DNA of 64,000 nt from contig NW_023998432.1 of the NCBI RefSeq assembly GCF_014805625.2, positions 3,035,541 to 3,099,540 of the forward strand, in the 5' to 3' direction. Under the pieces are notes generated by a model. It worked only from the letters and a program-made list of their open reading frames with translations, was not told the origin of the DNA and made no database searches. Source of the DNA: Glossina fuscipes (taxonomy: Eukaryota; Arthropoda; Insecta; Diptera; Glossinidae). Below are positions 23,340-35,111 of this stretch, piece after piece. Both the position numbers and the translations under genes were made by a program. The number at the start of each line of letters is the position of its first letter. The stretch's first letter is position 1.

Positions 23340-24095
23340 TTTCTGTAGTAGGTACGTTTGGCGCATTACGTCCAGATTACAATCGACATAATCGTCTATC
23401 TGAGCGCATTATAGGCAAAACTGTGAAGAAATTTGAAGAAACTGAGGTTGCATATATAATAGATTTATTAAGGCGTACACATCATCTAAACGCACGTTTG
23501 ACCGAAAATATTGGTGCTGTTAGCGAATGTGTCGAAAAAAATCCAAACTTATTTATTATACAACGCGCACAGCCTTTGAGCTTAAACTACGGCACATAAT
23601 GGGGTATTTTGCATTTGCATTGGCACCTCCATCCTTGCTAAAAGAAGAACTACGTCGGACCAGCTAACAGAGGAACTGACGGCGGCTGACCCTGCAATGC
23701 GTAGAAGATACGCTGATTGGGTGCTCGAACAACAACGTTTAGACGACGATTATTCGCATTGAATGATAAGGCTCAATTTTCGCTTAGTCGATATGCCAAT
23801 AAGCAAAATTGCTGCATGTGGGGCAGTGAAAATCTACTAATGACGGTCGAAAAGCCGTTGCATTCTCAAAAAGTCGTTGTCGTTTGTCACAACGTTAATT
23901 CTGATCGCTATAGCCACATCATTAGCAATTTTTTTTTACAACGTCATACCGAATATATGGACCTTGAAGATATGTGGGTTCAATAGGACGGTGCCGCAAG
24001 CATCAGTACGAGCCCTGCTTTGGATGTGAATTCGCCACCAATCTCGTGCGATTTTTCACTTTTCACACCGGACTTTTTTTTGAGGGTTGAGGTTT
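23340..24095 (+). pseudogene. Tc1/mariner-superfamily transposase, near full-length but frameshifted
   Basis: Ordered pieces are readable in several frames: an N-terminal DNA-binding region (VVGTFGALRPDYNRHNRLSE, then GKTVKKFEET), a second helix region (LLRRTHHLNARLTENIGAVS), ADWVLEQQRLDDD, the catalytic-domain start ALNDKAQFSLS (the canonical DEAHF has become DKAQF, so the first catalytic Asp lies in a changed context), YANKQNCCMWGSENL, VEKPLHSQKVVVV, and MDLEDMWVQ followed by a stop and DGAA, the second catalytic-Asp block. A deletion leads to SPPISCDFSLFTPDFFL. Family members keep these blocks in this order. It is inactive. It differs in sequence from both other mariner remnants here. Confidence 0.75.
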
Positions 24096-24234
24096 GATCC
24101 TCACCAATATATAGAAAACAAACTTGATCCAAATCTCAATCACACTATGTTAAGACTGAACTCTTACGCAAACTCTGTATAAACATTATTAATTTTGATT
24201 GTTGAATAAGTCAACTTTTTTAAATGGTACAAGG
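24096..24234. other. No feature recognised
   Basis: Short spacer between the Tc1/mariner remnant and a Q repeat. A right-hand inverted repeat of the transposon could not be identified. Confidence 0.3.
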
Positions 24235-24570
24235 TATAGTAAGTTTGTGCAGAAGTGCTTAAAATCCAGAATGGATCAAAATAGATACACCTTTTACCCA
24301 CAATCATTTTCTGAATCAAGCTAAGCTTGTCTCTCCGTTTATCCATCTGATGTCTGTCCATGTGAATTTGTGTTTAAACTACATACGCAATTTTTAAGAC
24401 ATTCCGATGAAATTTTGTACAACGGCGTGTTTTTACCCAATGACTAACACTGTTGTTCGCATCGGACCACTTTTTCTTTCATTTCGCATATAGTACCTTG
24501 TTTTGAAAAGCCGTTATGTGAGTGCCTGTACTGAGCGAAGCTGTGTAGGGTGTTTAATGGTGAGCCGTGT
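24235..24570 (+). repeat. Dispersed repeat family Q, copy 3
   Basis: Contains AATCATTTTCTGAATCAAGC, TAAGCTTGTCTCTCCG, GATGTCTGTCCATGTG and GACATTCCGATGAAATTTTG, then a right end CTGTGTAGGGTGTTTAATGG comparable with copy 1's GGGCAGGGTATCTAATGG. Confidence 0.55.
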
Positions 24571-25479
24571 CTCAATGTCATAGTGTTATTTGTTTTAATC
24601 TTTATTATTATGGTTATGACCATTACTTTTATTCTAGTTTACTTAGAGCAAAGAGATAAATTTTAGGATTAAAGCAAAATGATCGCTTTTAACTTAAGCT
24701 ATCGCCTCTATCTTTTCCGTTTTTCTCTAAAATTAATTAAAATTAATTAAGTGGAAAAATACTAATAATTAAATTTAAGTTGAAACATTTAATTTTTTAT
24801 AAAGTCTTAATTTTTTTTTTTTTTTTTGGCTTAAATAATATAAACAACACAATTAAGACATTATAGTCGGGCAACGCCAACCATTAGATTCCCTACCCAT
24901 TCCGACTAGTGCAGCTATTCATTCGTTTTGCTAATAATACATCAAATATTAAACATTACTTTTATGCAAAGATTAATACTTACCTTATGTAAACATAATT
25001 TACTTCTAAGAAAGTTTATTACACATCACTTCTGGTTAAAAAAAAAAGCAAAAACTGTACCTTTTCCCCATTTGCTCCAGGGCTTGCTATCAAATTCCCT
25101 ATCGTTAATTTTGTTCCTAAATTGCTATTATAGACTAAATTTCGCCATAAAATCTTAAAAATTGAATGTTATTTTGAAGGACGTATTATATATGAAAAAT
25201 ATTACATGCAGTGCGGTCCAAGAAATGGACCCATGCGATTCAAAATTTGGTCGTACTTAATTTTTATGTTACATGCTAACATGAATAAATTCCCATTATA
25301 AAACATTAATAATTAGGCCTTTTTGTACTTTAAAGACTTTACATGTCCTGAGAATTCTTATATGCGGTGGTATGCAAAATATGGATCTACATAGTCCAAA
25401 TGCAGTAAGAATGATTTATTTGTCAATTTATTCTCATAAACGCATTAACACCACGAAATATTGAAAATTAGAACTGTTC
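24571..25479. other. No gene recognised
   Basis: AT-rich sequence with a T-homopolymer near 24812-24828. A 76-codon ORF at 24928-25158 has no recognised motif. Confidence 0.4.
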
Positions 25480-25700
25480 TGGACGTCTGACGTCTGTCCT
25501 TATTAGTTTGTGTGCAAGCTACAGGTGGCACTTTTTGAGATATTCCGATGAAATTTGGTGCACTGAGGTGCTTTGGTCTAAGCATGAACGCTACTGAAAA
25601 TGACTCGGATCTAACTGCTATTTCGCAATTCTAAATTGGTGCTTAAACTTTGGGTCGGATGGAATAATTTGTTGAGCCATTTGCCGCATAACGGTTCCTA
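25480..25700 (+). repeat. Dispersed repeat family Q, copy 4 (partial)
   Basis: GACGTCTGACGTCTGTCC followed by TTGAGATATTCCGATGAAAT and GCACTGAGGTGCTTTGGTC aligns with copies 2 and 3. The ends are not preserved. Confidence 0.5.
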
Positions 25701-28654
25701 TGGAAACTGAATCTTGATATGGTAAAAAGATTTAATTCTCAGTTGTTTTTGATTAAGGTTCGTTCAAAATCACAATTTGGTTTTTACAGTTTGCTATGAC
25801 AGAAGCAATTGGAAAATAATAAAAGCTTAGACGAGTAAATTAAGTTTTCTAAATTTCTAAACGCCTCAAAAATCCTTTACCACCTAAATATGTTTATAAA
25901 ATGATATAAATCAATTTATGTTAATATACTCTAATAATAATATCTAATTATATAATATATATCTATATGTATATATATATATTACATAGTATAATGCTAT
26001 AATATGCTATGGTATATTATACTGTGTTACCACATAAATAAAGTGCAAAACTATCAAAACATCTTTTCGTTACCATAAGATACGCTGGCATTTATCGCTT
26101 GTATTGCTTTATTATATCAGGTTTAAACATTTACAAGTTTCTGTTTTTTTCTAATTAAGAAGCGTTTTTGAATCGTACCGCAAGTACACAATTTTAGCTT
26201 CTTTTGTGACTCTAAGAGATCGTACAACATAAATTGACGACAGAGCATTCAACTGGCTACGAATATATTTAGTGTATTGCGATTGCGAACACGTATATCT
26301 CAATGTTACCTCTCCTCCTTTGAGCTGTGCATTAAAAATGATCACAAAGGGTGTCTATTGCGTCACATTTTAAGTGGAAATTGTAAGCTTAAACTGCAGG
26401 CAGACAAAGAACTACAGTAGAGAAATAGTGGCACCAGGCAATAGTAAATGAAAGTAGTAACATTTTTTTAACCAGCTGTTAGGAAGGCTTAAATTTCATT
26501 ATTGAAGTTACCAAAGATTCTTATGTAAACACTTATATTTCTTTAATATTATCTAGTTTTCTTTTATCCTCTTCAAAGAGAATTTTGCAGTGATTTGTAT
26601 GGATTCTTTACTACGCACTCGTTTTAAAGTTTAAGTGATTAAAAAAGCAAAGGAAAATACTCATAAGTAAGTGTGCTCGTGTGTCAAGCTTTCATATGAT
26701 TGGTAAGGAAATATATAAGTGAAAAAGACTTTGCTTTTAACATCGTTTAGCTTGCAAACTAAATATTTAAAATTCTCATATTCGAGGACTAAAAAGAAAA
26801 TATCAAAAAGGCAACCAGGCTTTGTTCAATACTGTACTGAAAATTTTACGCAGCAAATTTATTTCCCTTCCCTCCGCTTCGATTGTGGCTTATAAGTTGT
26901 TTTTCGTTTCAACCAAGTAGAAGTATGAATCATAAAAAAATTATTATACTACAGCTACCACACAGATAACCTAATTTTTTCTTGTTTATCGCATCGAATT
27001 TATAAGTTGACATTGGATGGAATAAATTACTAAAGGTAGGAGAGAAGTACATCTTATATTCTTATAAAAACCTAGAAAGTGTTTTTCTTTTGAAAACTAA
27101 TTTTTATTATCGCGGGAATAAACTTAATTGTTAAGGTAAATAGGCCAACAGAAAAAGAAAATAGCATAACGAAATTCATTCTTAAATACAGATAATTATT
27201 ACGGGTATATTTTTATCTTTAAGCTCTACTCAATGACGTTTGCATTGCAAAAAAATTTGCAATTCTTGAATTTTTCTAATAAACATCGTTGAGTAATAGT
27301 ACGTTCGCATAGCAAATTAACGCGAAATGTCTTGTTTTAATCATTAATTACCTTCAGCACAAAACGGTAGTGAATTTAGATCATGTACAACAAAGCAATT
27401 TTTTTCTTTTTCTTTAATCCATTCGATACGATAGTTCTCATGAAAAGTAAGACTTTATTTGGTAGCAAAATCCAGTATTTAATATCTTATGATGCCAACG
27501 GGCGAAGAAAAGTAATATCTTTGACAATTTTGCTAAATTTGGGTCAGGTCAATATGGCTCCCCAAGAAAACAAGATATGATATTTTGGTACTTTATCACT
27601 AAAATAAAGCGAAACTTACGCGTTGCGTTGATTGTCTATAATGTTTTTACCTGTTCTCATTTACTTTAACCAGCAGTGCCTCACTAACCAACCGAGTACT
27701 AAATTTTATTAAACTGACTCAAGTGGACTTTCGGCTTATATTAAGCAACTTGTTATAGGAAAACGACATGGAAAAATTTCATCTTCCGTTCAATATTGAA
27801 GAATTCATAGCAGCATGCTTCAAGTTTGGCGAGAGCTATGCACCGGGATTAGGCAATATCTTAAAAGAAAGCGCATGCCGTGCAGGGTCAGGAGTCGCAA
27901 TTAAGGCATACAAAAATTGTCTAAAGAAAACAGCAAAGGTTGCTCACCTTGTCCTGTGGGACATGCAATTTGACTTGAATACTTGAATTGACTATACATT
28001 GAAATTCGCAGAAAATATTTCCTATCACCACAAGTTACAGTAGAATAATGCTGCGACTGCGGCGAAGAAGATGCGCTAGAGAAGTCCCGTTTTATTTGAG
28101 AAATGCGGTTAATTAACCGGATTGAAAACTTGCTTGAAATGTGTTTGCGTAAAAATGGTAGACATAATCACAGCTTATAACAGACGAGCAGACAGAGGCA
28201 CAAACAATCGCTGAAAAATCAACTAAGTACGGGTTTTTTGGCAAATAGACTATCTCTGTATTTGAACCGGAACATCCCAAAAGAGTATAAGTGATTACAT
28301 TGTCGGCAGCGATATTATATTGTAAATATTTTAATTAAATTATTATTAAATTCAATTTATACATTTTCTATATAAATTTTGAAGCAAACGCATATTCTTG
28401 CATTGTGAACATTAAAAGTTTACCGTAAAAATAGACTAAAATAGCAATCTTGATTTAATGCTTCAATGGCTCATAAATATGATAACAGTTTAGTAATAAA
28501 GAAGAAAACAACAGAAGAACTTTTTTCGACAAAAATCCGAAAAGGGCGAGCAAATATAAGAGGCAACGACGTAAAACGTTAATCTTCTGGCAACCACAAG
28601 GAACACAGAAAAGAAAAAACAACTAAGAAAATTAAATTCAGTAAGGACCGAATC
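25701..28654. other. No gene recognised; AT-rich, with one small ORF
   Basis: Contains TA-rich low complexity at about 25940-25985 and a stretch at 27240-27350 (AACATCGTTGAGTAATAGTA) faintly similar to the Q tail near 13310. A 72-codon ORF at 27768-27986 (MEKFHLPFNIEEF, later GVAIKAYKNCLKKTAK) has a more protein-like composition than its neighbours but no recognised relative. Confidence 0.4.
27768..27986 (+). CDS. Small hypothetical ORF of unknown function (speculative)
   Basis: Seventy-two codons with the ATG in the context AAACGACATGG, which has G at +4. The composition is mixed, with two Cys in the centre and a basic stretch (AYKNCLKKTAKV). No signal peptide, membrane segment or domain is apparent. 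No promoter or polyadenylation site can be assigned. It could be a chance ORF or an exon fragment. Confidence 0.12.
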   Translation: MEKFHLPFNIEEFIAACFKFGESYAPGLGNILKESACRAGSGVAIKAYKNCLKKTAKVAHLVLWDMQFDLNT

Positions 28655-29485
28655 TTTTATACCCATCACCGTTTACTCCAAAAAAGAACAAAAGAAGTAA
28701 AGGAACACAATTTTTTTGCTCTATAATATGACGTCGGCGCATTGATTTCTTCTATTTTCAAAATAAAAGCTTTTGACGTAGACGCATGTGGGCATTGTGG
28801 GCGGGTCCTTTAAGAAGTTTAAGTCAACTCCAATTTCTTTTGCAAGTTAAGAGGCGATATCTTCATTTTTGCTAACGGGAGAATGCCTACCACAAATAGT
28901 ACAAAGTTGGGCAGACGGATAGATAGACGTGTTTAGGTGCATTCCCGATTTGAAAGTGGCCAAGAATTTGTATACTTTATGGGATTTTCGAACCTTGTTT
29001 CTGCGCGTTGCAAAAATATTGTAAAAACAATTAAATCTTGGTACACTATAATATTGGGTAGGCATAATCAAGTTTTTCTATTTTTGTACACAAATGCTAC
29101 AACGTCCACGGAATATGCGATTAATTTTGGTACATTTATTTGTTAAAGTTTATGAGTAATGAGCAAAAAACAGAGGTATTCTCAGTTTACGTGGTGCTGT
29201 GAACCTGTTCTTTGACCGATTGTTTCAATGCCAACCTACGTGCAAGAACTTCCACTGTTTCTGCCAAATTTGAACTTGATAGCTTGATGTCTGCGGCGAG
29301 GAGAATATTTACAACAGGCTTTACACAGACGGTCGGATTGACAGACGGACATGTTTAAATCAATTTAGGATTTGGTGATGATCAAGAATATATGTACTAT
29401 GTGGGGTCTTTGATGCTTTTTTCTGGGCGTTGCAACGTTTCGACAAAATGAATATACCGTTCATCGTTCGGGGATGGGTATAAAA
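28655..29485 (+). mobile_element. Family P, complete copy with terminal inverted repeats
   Basis: The left end TTTTATACCCATCACCG (28655) and the right end CGGGGATGGGTATAAAA (to 29485) form a 17-bp inverted pair with one mismatch. The interior of about 830 bp has no credible ORF. Characteristic internal blocks are TTGACAGACGGACATGT, TTTAAATCAATTTAGGATTT, TCAAGAATATATGTACT and GTTGCAACGTTTCGACAAAA. Fragments with the same blocks are scattered through the window, and a second end-to-end copy lies at 53304-54006. It is a non-autonomous TIR element or foldback-type repeat; the superfamily is not assigned and no duplication is clear. Confidence 0.6.
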
Positions 29486-31002
29486 AAAAGGAAAAACCTA
29501 AACTAAAATAGACTGAAATGGAATCAACATTCATGTGACCGTGCAAGGAAGAAAAAAGTTTAAAAACAAAGATTAAAAAAAATATATAAAAAAACTTTTG
29601 GATCGCGTGAATGACAAAGTGAATTGGAAAGGAAGGAACTAACATTATTTACTCAAACTGCACAGAGGATGAAATTATGTTTTCGTATGTTTTTTATGAG
29701 CTCGTGTTTGAATTTCAGGAGGGTAAGGGAAAAACGAAATCAGCAGAAATATAAAATTTTAATGCTTATTCGGGAATTTGTAATTATTACAAACGCATAT
29801 TTGTATTTATGTACGTGAGCTTGTACATACGAAAACAAGATGTCTAATAAATTTCAATTACATTACATTTTTACCAAATGCTAGGGATTTCTCAATGCAA
29901 GCAAAAAACAACAGAAACTTGAATTTAAAAACAAATACAAAATAATAAATATCTAAAAGTAAGCATAACTGGCATGCAACTAGGATTTAAGCTTAAGTGC
30001 GTATATATGTGCCTCTCTGTGTGTAAGTTAACACCAACAATAGCCCCGATAGAAAACCACGGATATGTTGAATGCTCCTATTTCAGTATATATAACAATA
30101 GGATTTACTTCATGTCATTCCGTCTGCATGTGTAAATTTATATATTTCCGTTCTACTCTTCTCTTATATATGCACACGTACAATCTTACCTACTATATTT
30201 CAAGTAACGGAAGTATATATAAATGCTACAGTTATGAAAGAAATTTTCACAAAATTTATATGATCATAAAAAAAAAGGAAGAAAAGAATGTTTTATGGTT
30301 TTCCAGACTATGTACTTTATCTATAAGAGTGTCGTAGACTAGCACTGCCATATGACTTGCAATAAGCAAAATGGCCTGATAGACGATCTAGCAGGCATTA
30401 CAATCCATAATAAATCACGAACAAAATTTAAGATAAGCTGGATCATATCTTCCTACCTATTTGTTTATGCATCCGTTTGTCTACCTTTTGGATCTGTGAG
30501 CGTCTTCTTGATTGGTCATTTAACATCGAAGGCCGTAACTTGCTTTATGTGCAGTAAGGTAACACAACCGTAATGTCAAATGTAATTTTGGACTCCTTAT
30601 GTCTGAATGCATGCGCTTAACAGATTTCGTGGCATGTGGTTTTTTAATAATCAGGCAATTTTTAATTTAGCAATATTTAGATTATAGGGCAATTTAAACG
30701 AGTTTATAATATTCATATTTATAAGACTCTTTTTTAGTTTCCCGCACCAAATAGTGATGAGTAAACAAACCCCTTAGCCCAGTCCAAAGATAAATTGTTA
30801 TTTACTATATGAACCATTGAAAGATACAGTTATAGAAAATTTTTTTCGCATTTGCAAACATAAACATATATAAAATATCACCGTCTCGGATCTATTGCTT
30901 CGTTCAGTTGAAGTTGCGTCCCTCTATATTTGGCGTAAGTGATCGATAGGTTATAGTCAAAGAAATAAATTGTCAAACGAGTGCGCATTTTCAGGTGATG
31001 GC
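29486..31002. other. No gene recognised
   Basis: AT-rich DNA with several ORFs of 60-90 codons lacking motifs. It ends at the left terminus of the Polinton. Confidence 0.4.
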
Positions 31003-31230
31003 AGTAGTTTATACACGGAAAAAGTCGACGAGTTTTCTTTGCTGGTCAAAATTTCGTCTTGTCAAAATTTCGTCTTGTCCCGATAGGAGTACATATATGA
31101 GGGAACATCGGGTACACACACACAAATACATACCTTCAATCCTCCTCGTCAATCTATTCTTTATTATATACATCCTAATAAACAAACTAAAAAAGGCTTC
31201 TTTCAAGGACATACGTTATTTATGACGCTG
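31003..31230 (+). repeat. Polinton left terminal inverted repeat
   Basis: Starts AGTAGTTTATACACGG and continues with GTCGACGAGTTTT, GGTCAAAATTTCGTCTT, AGGAGTACATATATGAGGGA and CATCCTAATAAACAAAC. These blocks appear in the same order at 62647-63110 and, inverted and partly, at 39605-39872. The word GTCAAAATTTCGTCTT is tandemly doubled (31046-31061 and 31062-31077). Confidence 0.75.
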
Positions 31231-31600
31231 ACGAACTTGCATAGAAATGCATAGGAAAATTTTCAGGAAGAACAAAAATAAGGTGCATTCTGAGTGGTGT
31301 GATCCCTCCTCTTTTGCATTCTTATTTTAAGTACTTCCATTCGTATAAATACGCCGCTGAAGGTGGAAAAAGGGCCAATGTTCCGGTACATTATAAACGA
31401 CAAAAAAGCCAAAACTGCATTTTATTTATTACCATATGACCATAGTTAGTATTTATCGAGAAAAAAACTAAAGGCAATAAAAGGCAGAGGAAATTTTACA
31501 GACAGCGCGTGGAAGTAAATTCGCCAACATTTCTATCTTATATAAGCAGAGTTTTCTCTTAACTTATTCTAAAAATGACCAAACCATCAAGTGGACCAGT
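31231..31600. other. Region between left TIR and polymerase
   Basis: No ORF of note. A TATA-like CTTATATAAGCAGAG at about 31538 could be the polymerase-gene promoter. Confidence 0.3.
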
Positions 31601-34060
31601 TTGTCTAAAAATTATATACCATTCTACTCACTCTACACCTACTATAACTGTATTTTTTACGAAGAGACAGCGCAGCATTCCCTGGACCATTTCTCCTCGA
31701 AGTTTGTGAGAGCTTGTCAGCTGGGTTTGCAGAGAGCTGGTTCGCTAAACGAAGGAAGAATTGGCGCCCGGCGTACAATGTGCAATTTTTGCGGCGTGAT
31801 TGTGACTGAACACGAATTGTTCCATAGGCAAATCTGTGAAGTAAAACAGTGTGTTGTGAAACAGCTTTTAAGGAAAACCAGTCTATTACCTTCATTATGA
31901 ACGGCGCTTCGTCTACAAGCAACTTAGCGTACTGGTTTTTGCAACCAGTACCAAGACGAAAGTTCCTGCCAGTGAGGTGTATTGCGGTCGTGCCAAGTTT
32001 TATGATCAAAGCAAAATGCATAACTCACACAGCAGTAAGCACAAGGAAAAGGCATTTGTGTGATCCAACGACATCACAATATGTTATTCAGTACAAACTT
32101 TTTAGCAACTTGAGCAATGAGATATAAGTCGACAAGTTTTTAGATGACATCCGAACATATATACACCAGCAAATTCAGACTAAATTAGATGAAGTTAGCT
32201 CTGTGGAATTCAATTTAAGCCTTTTTGAGGACTATGTGAATGGAGGGGATACAGAAATGGTGCTAGCATTGAAGCATTTTTCAAAGAAGTTCTTGGGTAC
32301 AAGAGAAAGCAGTGAAGTCAGTGATAAGATTGTCAAGCTTCTTATTGAGCTTAAAAAGGCAGCTGAAGAATACCAGGAACAACATAGCGATTGGGTGATG
32401 GCACAGTTTAGAATCAGCGAATTAATCATCATCAAGTTGAAGTCCATTTCTGTGGACTTACATATTCCCTTGCCAATTAGCATTTACACTAAAAAGGTTC
32501 ACACGGGTTACTATAAAATTGGAAGTATTCGCGAGGTTGGCATCGAATTTAGAAACATTCCAATTGATTTTTCTGGCTTACAATTCCCGACAACCAAATA
32601 CGACATTAATCGATTTGAGCTGACTTGAAAATGGCTGGTCTAGCGAAGGCGATAAAAGCACCAAAAGGCTTCCATGTCAAATTGCTAACTACATTTAACG
32701 AAACGGCCGAGCAATATCTTTATTGTCTTATTACCAACATGCAGAGGTTGGTAAAAACACAATATACGCGAAGATATACCTCAGGACAGTTTTGTGACTT
32801 GTGTCAAACATTTTACACAACGACTGGAACCCGCAGTAAGGAAGAAAGCACCAACATCAAAAGTGCATTTTCGTCAGCGGGAACAAAAACCAAATTTAAA
32901 AATATGGAGAAGCAGTTTTCGTCGCCAACTATTTACAACTAATCAATTTTCTTCCGTTTACGAATCTACAATTATTTGCGTTAGTTAGTCGTGCAGGTGT
33001 CTTCCCGTAAAATTATATGAGCGCCATCGAGATACTTGATAACCCAATTTTTCCAAACCGCAAGTGCTTCTACAATTCTTTGTCCGATCACGAATACATT
33101 GAGGGTGACCATAATTTTGCTCAGGGGGTATGGGATGGATTGGAGTGTCAAACCCGTAAAGATTATATGGTTCTATACCTTCAAAGCCATGTATTGATAC
33201 TAACTGACGTTTTGAGAATTTCAGGAACTTATGTTTAGAAATCTATAAACTAGACTCATGCAATTATGTTACAGCACTATCTCTCTAGTGGAACGCCATG
33301 CTGAAATACACTAAAGTTGAATTGGAACTAATTGACGATCGTGAAATACATACGTTTTTAAAAACTAGTATTAGAGGTGACATTACTCAGTGTATCTGAA
33401 GGTTGTCCGAGTCAAGCAATAAGTTTGGTCAAAATTATGATAAAAGCATTATTTTTCCTATGCGGATGCAGACAACTTATATGGTTGGGCCATGTCCCAG
33501 AAACTTCCCTATTCAAACTTGCTATTTTTAGGTGAAACTGAAGTGAAAGATTTTGACATTTTGTCTGTTGATAGCGATGGAGGTAATGGTTACATTGTGA
33601 CACAATTGATCTAGATTATCCGTCTGCTATTCATGATAAACATGACTGCCTTCCTTTCTGTACAGATAATAAATATTCTCCTACTGGAAAGTATAAAAAC
33701 TCATAACAGATTTAACCCATAAAGTGAATTATAAAATAGAACAAGTTGTGAAGGCTGCAGAGCTCTGCTAGCAAAACCTAACTTTAATGGTATTGTAATA
33801 TTCAATAATAGTTTTTATGACATGGAATTAAGTAACATGGAAATAGTGCATGATAAACGAATATATGTGGGAGTAATTATACTAGAACTCTCCAAGTAGT
33901 TGCTGTACGATTTTTGCTTCAACTTTTTAATTAATCAAGGTCAAAGAATCAAGATAATATATATGGATATAGATTCATTGATTATAGAATCTGATCGTAA
34001 TATATATGACGTTATTATATAATAATAATAGCAAACACCTTCGTTTGATCTTATAGAATT
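31601..34060 (+). pseudogene. Polinton protein-primed DNA polymerase B, multiply broken, exonuclease part deleted
   Basis: This family replicates the Polinton by protein priming. Visible in order: an N-terminal zinc-binding region (CNFCGVIVTEHELFHRQIC at about 31782; later YCGRAKFYDQ with H..S..H spacing); an open segment 32203-32628 with an N-terminal-domain pattern (PLPISIYTKK, LQFPTTKYDINRF); YLYCLITNMQRLV then FCDLCQTFYTT (about 32720-32820); KTKFKNMEKQF, after which the 3'-5' exonuclease domain is missing; IEILDNPIFPNRKCFYNSLS (33023) and MVLYLQSHVLILTDVL; the NLYGWAM block (about 33477), the polymerase motif containing a catalytic Asp in relatives; VDSDGGNGYI and a PSAIHDKHDCLPFCTDNKYS block; YVGVIILELSK; and YMDIDSL (about 33960), polymerase motif C with both Asp kept. 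At least six frame changes or stops are present, and the C-terminus is absent. Confidence 0.85.
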
Positions 34061-34181
34061 TTATTAAAGAAATTAAATAACCCATGAATTATGAGTTTCA
34101 TCAAACCATAGCTACTTCACAAAAAGTTTGCTTCCCTTCTTCTTCAATATAGGCGCTCTTGTCACGAACTTTTTGCATTTC

Positions 34182-34660
34182 CTATTCATAAAATAATCTT
34201 ATAATCCTAACAGGATTTTTAATTTTTATTTTACTAATGCGAAATGTCTTGGCGATCCGGTTTAGTTCACAGCCTTTAAAAAATGTTCCTTTAAATTTGC
34301 TAATTCTAACATAGTCTCCAACTTTAAACTTTGATACTAGAAATGTTTTGAGAAAATTATATACACTTTGCAATATTCGCTTCTCGTTGTTTTTGTTAAC
34401 TTCATTTGGTTTCACTTTTATTATTCTACGATCTGTATTATTGTATTTTCCTAGTACGATTTGACTTAAGTCTGTCCATGTGTAATTACCGCTCATACTA
34501 AACATTTTCCACATTCAGTTTTTTAATGTTTTATTTAATCTTTCGCATATGGAGGCTTTTTTATGAGTGTATGTGTGATAATGATTAATTTGATAATCTT
34601 TCATCAACTCTTCAAAAATTTCATCTATTACACAATCGACAGGCACAGTCCAGCAATCTT
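34182..34660 (-). pseudogene. Polinton retroviral-like integrase, C-terminal part
   Basis: On the minus strand the order is INHYHTYTHKKASICERLNK then TLKN, a stop, and an open 110-codon segment with MWKMFSM, KFKVGDYVRISKFKGTFFKG and FRISKIKIKNPVRIIRLFYE. The KASICERLN.TLK block corresponds to the segment around the third catalytic acidic residue of DDE integrases (the Glu of CER is in that position in Polinton/retroviral integrases). VGDYVRISK begins the SH3/chromo-like C-terminal DNA-binding domain typical of Polinton integrases. The N-terminal zinc finger and the first two catalytic Asp are not recognisable upstream (34660-34900). It would integrate the element; it is inactive here. It lies convergent to the polymerase, about 120 bases from that gene's end. 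Confidence 0.85.
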
Positions 34661-35111
34661 ATATTCAAAAATACTCTAAATGTTGTCTAGGTTCGGATGT
34701 TCTAAGATGCTGTCAGGTTCTATAAACTCAAATTGATCCAATCTTAGTTGTATACCATTAAATGAATCAATTGATCACGGGTAAAATAAACAATATTACA
34801 CTTATTATCTTGGAGCCATAAAACTAGTTTAACACTTCTTGGAGGTGAAGCCAAAACTTAATTGATGGTCTTGGTTTATTTTTGGTAGACGCTGGGTTTT
34901 CTGAGCACTTTGCGATATGTGATCCATTTAATGAGTCGACACGACTGCTACTGTGACGTGAGTTCTTTAAAATATAAACCCGAAGAGTGTATAAAATCAA
35001 ATCAGTATTTATCAGTGACTCATCAAACTTTGTCTAGCATAAGTAAAACTAGGTTCGCCCTTGATAATTTCCAACATTGTCATGGAGATCAGAAACAAAT
35101 TTTTATTAGAG
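34661..35111. other. Polinton interior, unassigned
   Basis: Probably the decayed remainder of the integrase gene on the minus strand, but no motif is convincing. ORFs on both strands here have no recognised identity. Confidence 0.3.

Noticed and set aside
28040..28100. A CGEEDA-like reading that could be the Cys-rich C-terminus of a LINE
   Set aside because: Only one block is present, with no flanking reverse-transcriptase or RNase H motif and no A-tail.
31605..32021. A 138-codon ORF on the minus strand
   Set aside because: It is the shadow of the plus-strand polymerase N-terminal region, where zinc-finger motifs and continuous similarity lie.
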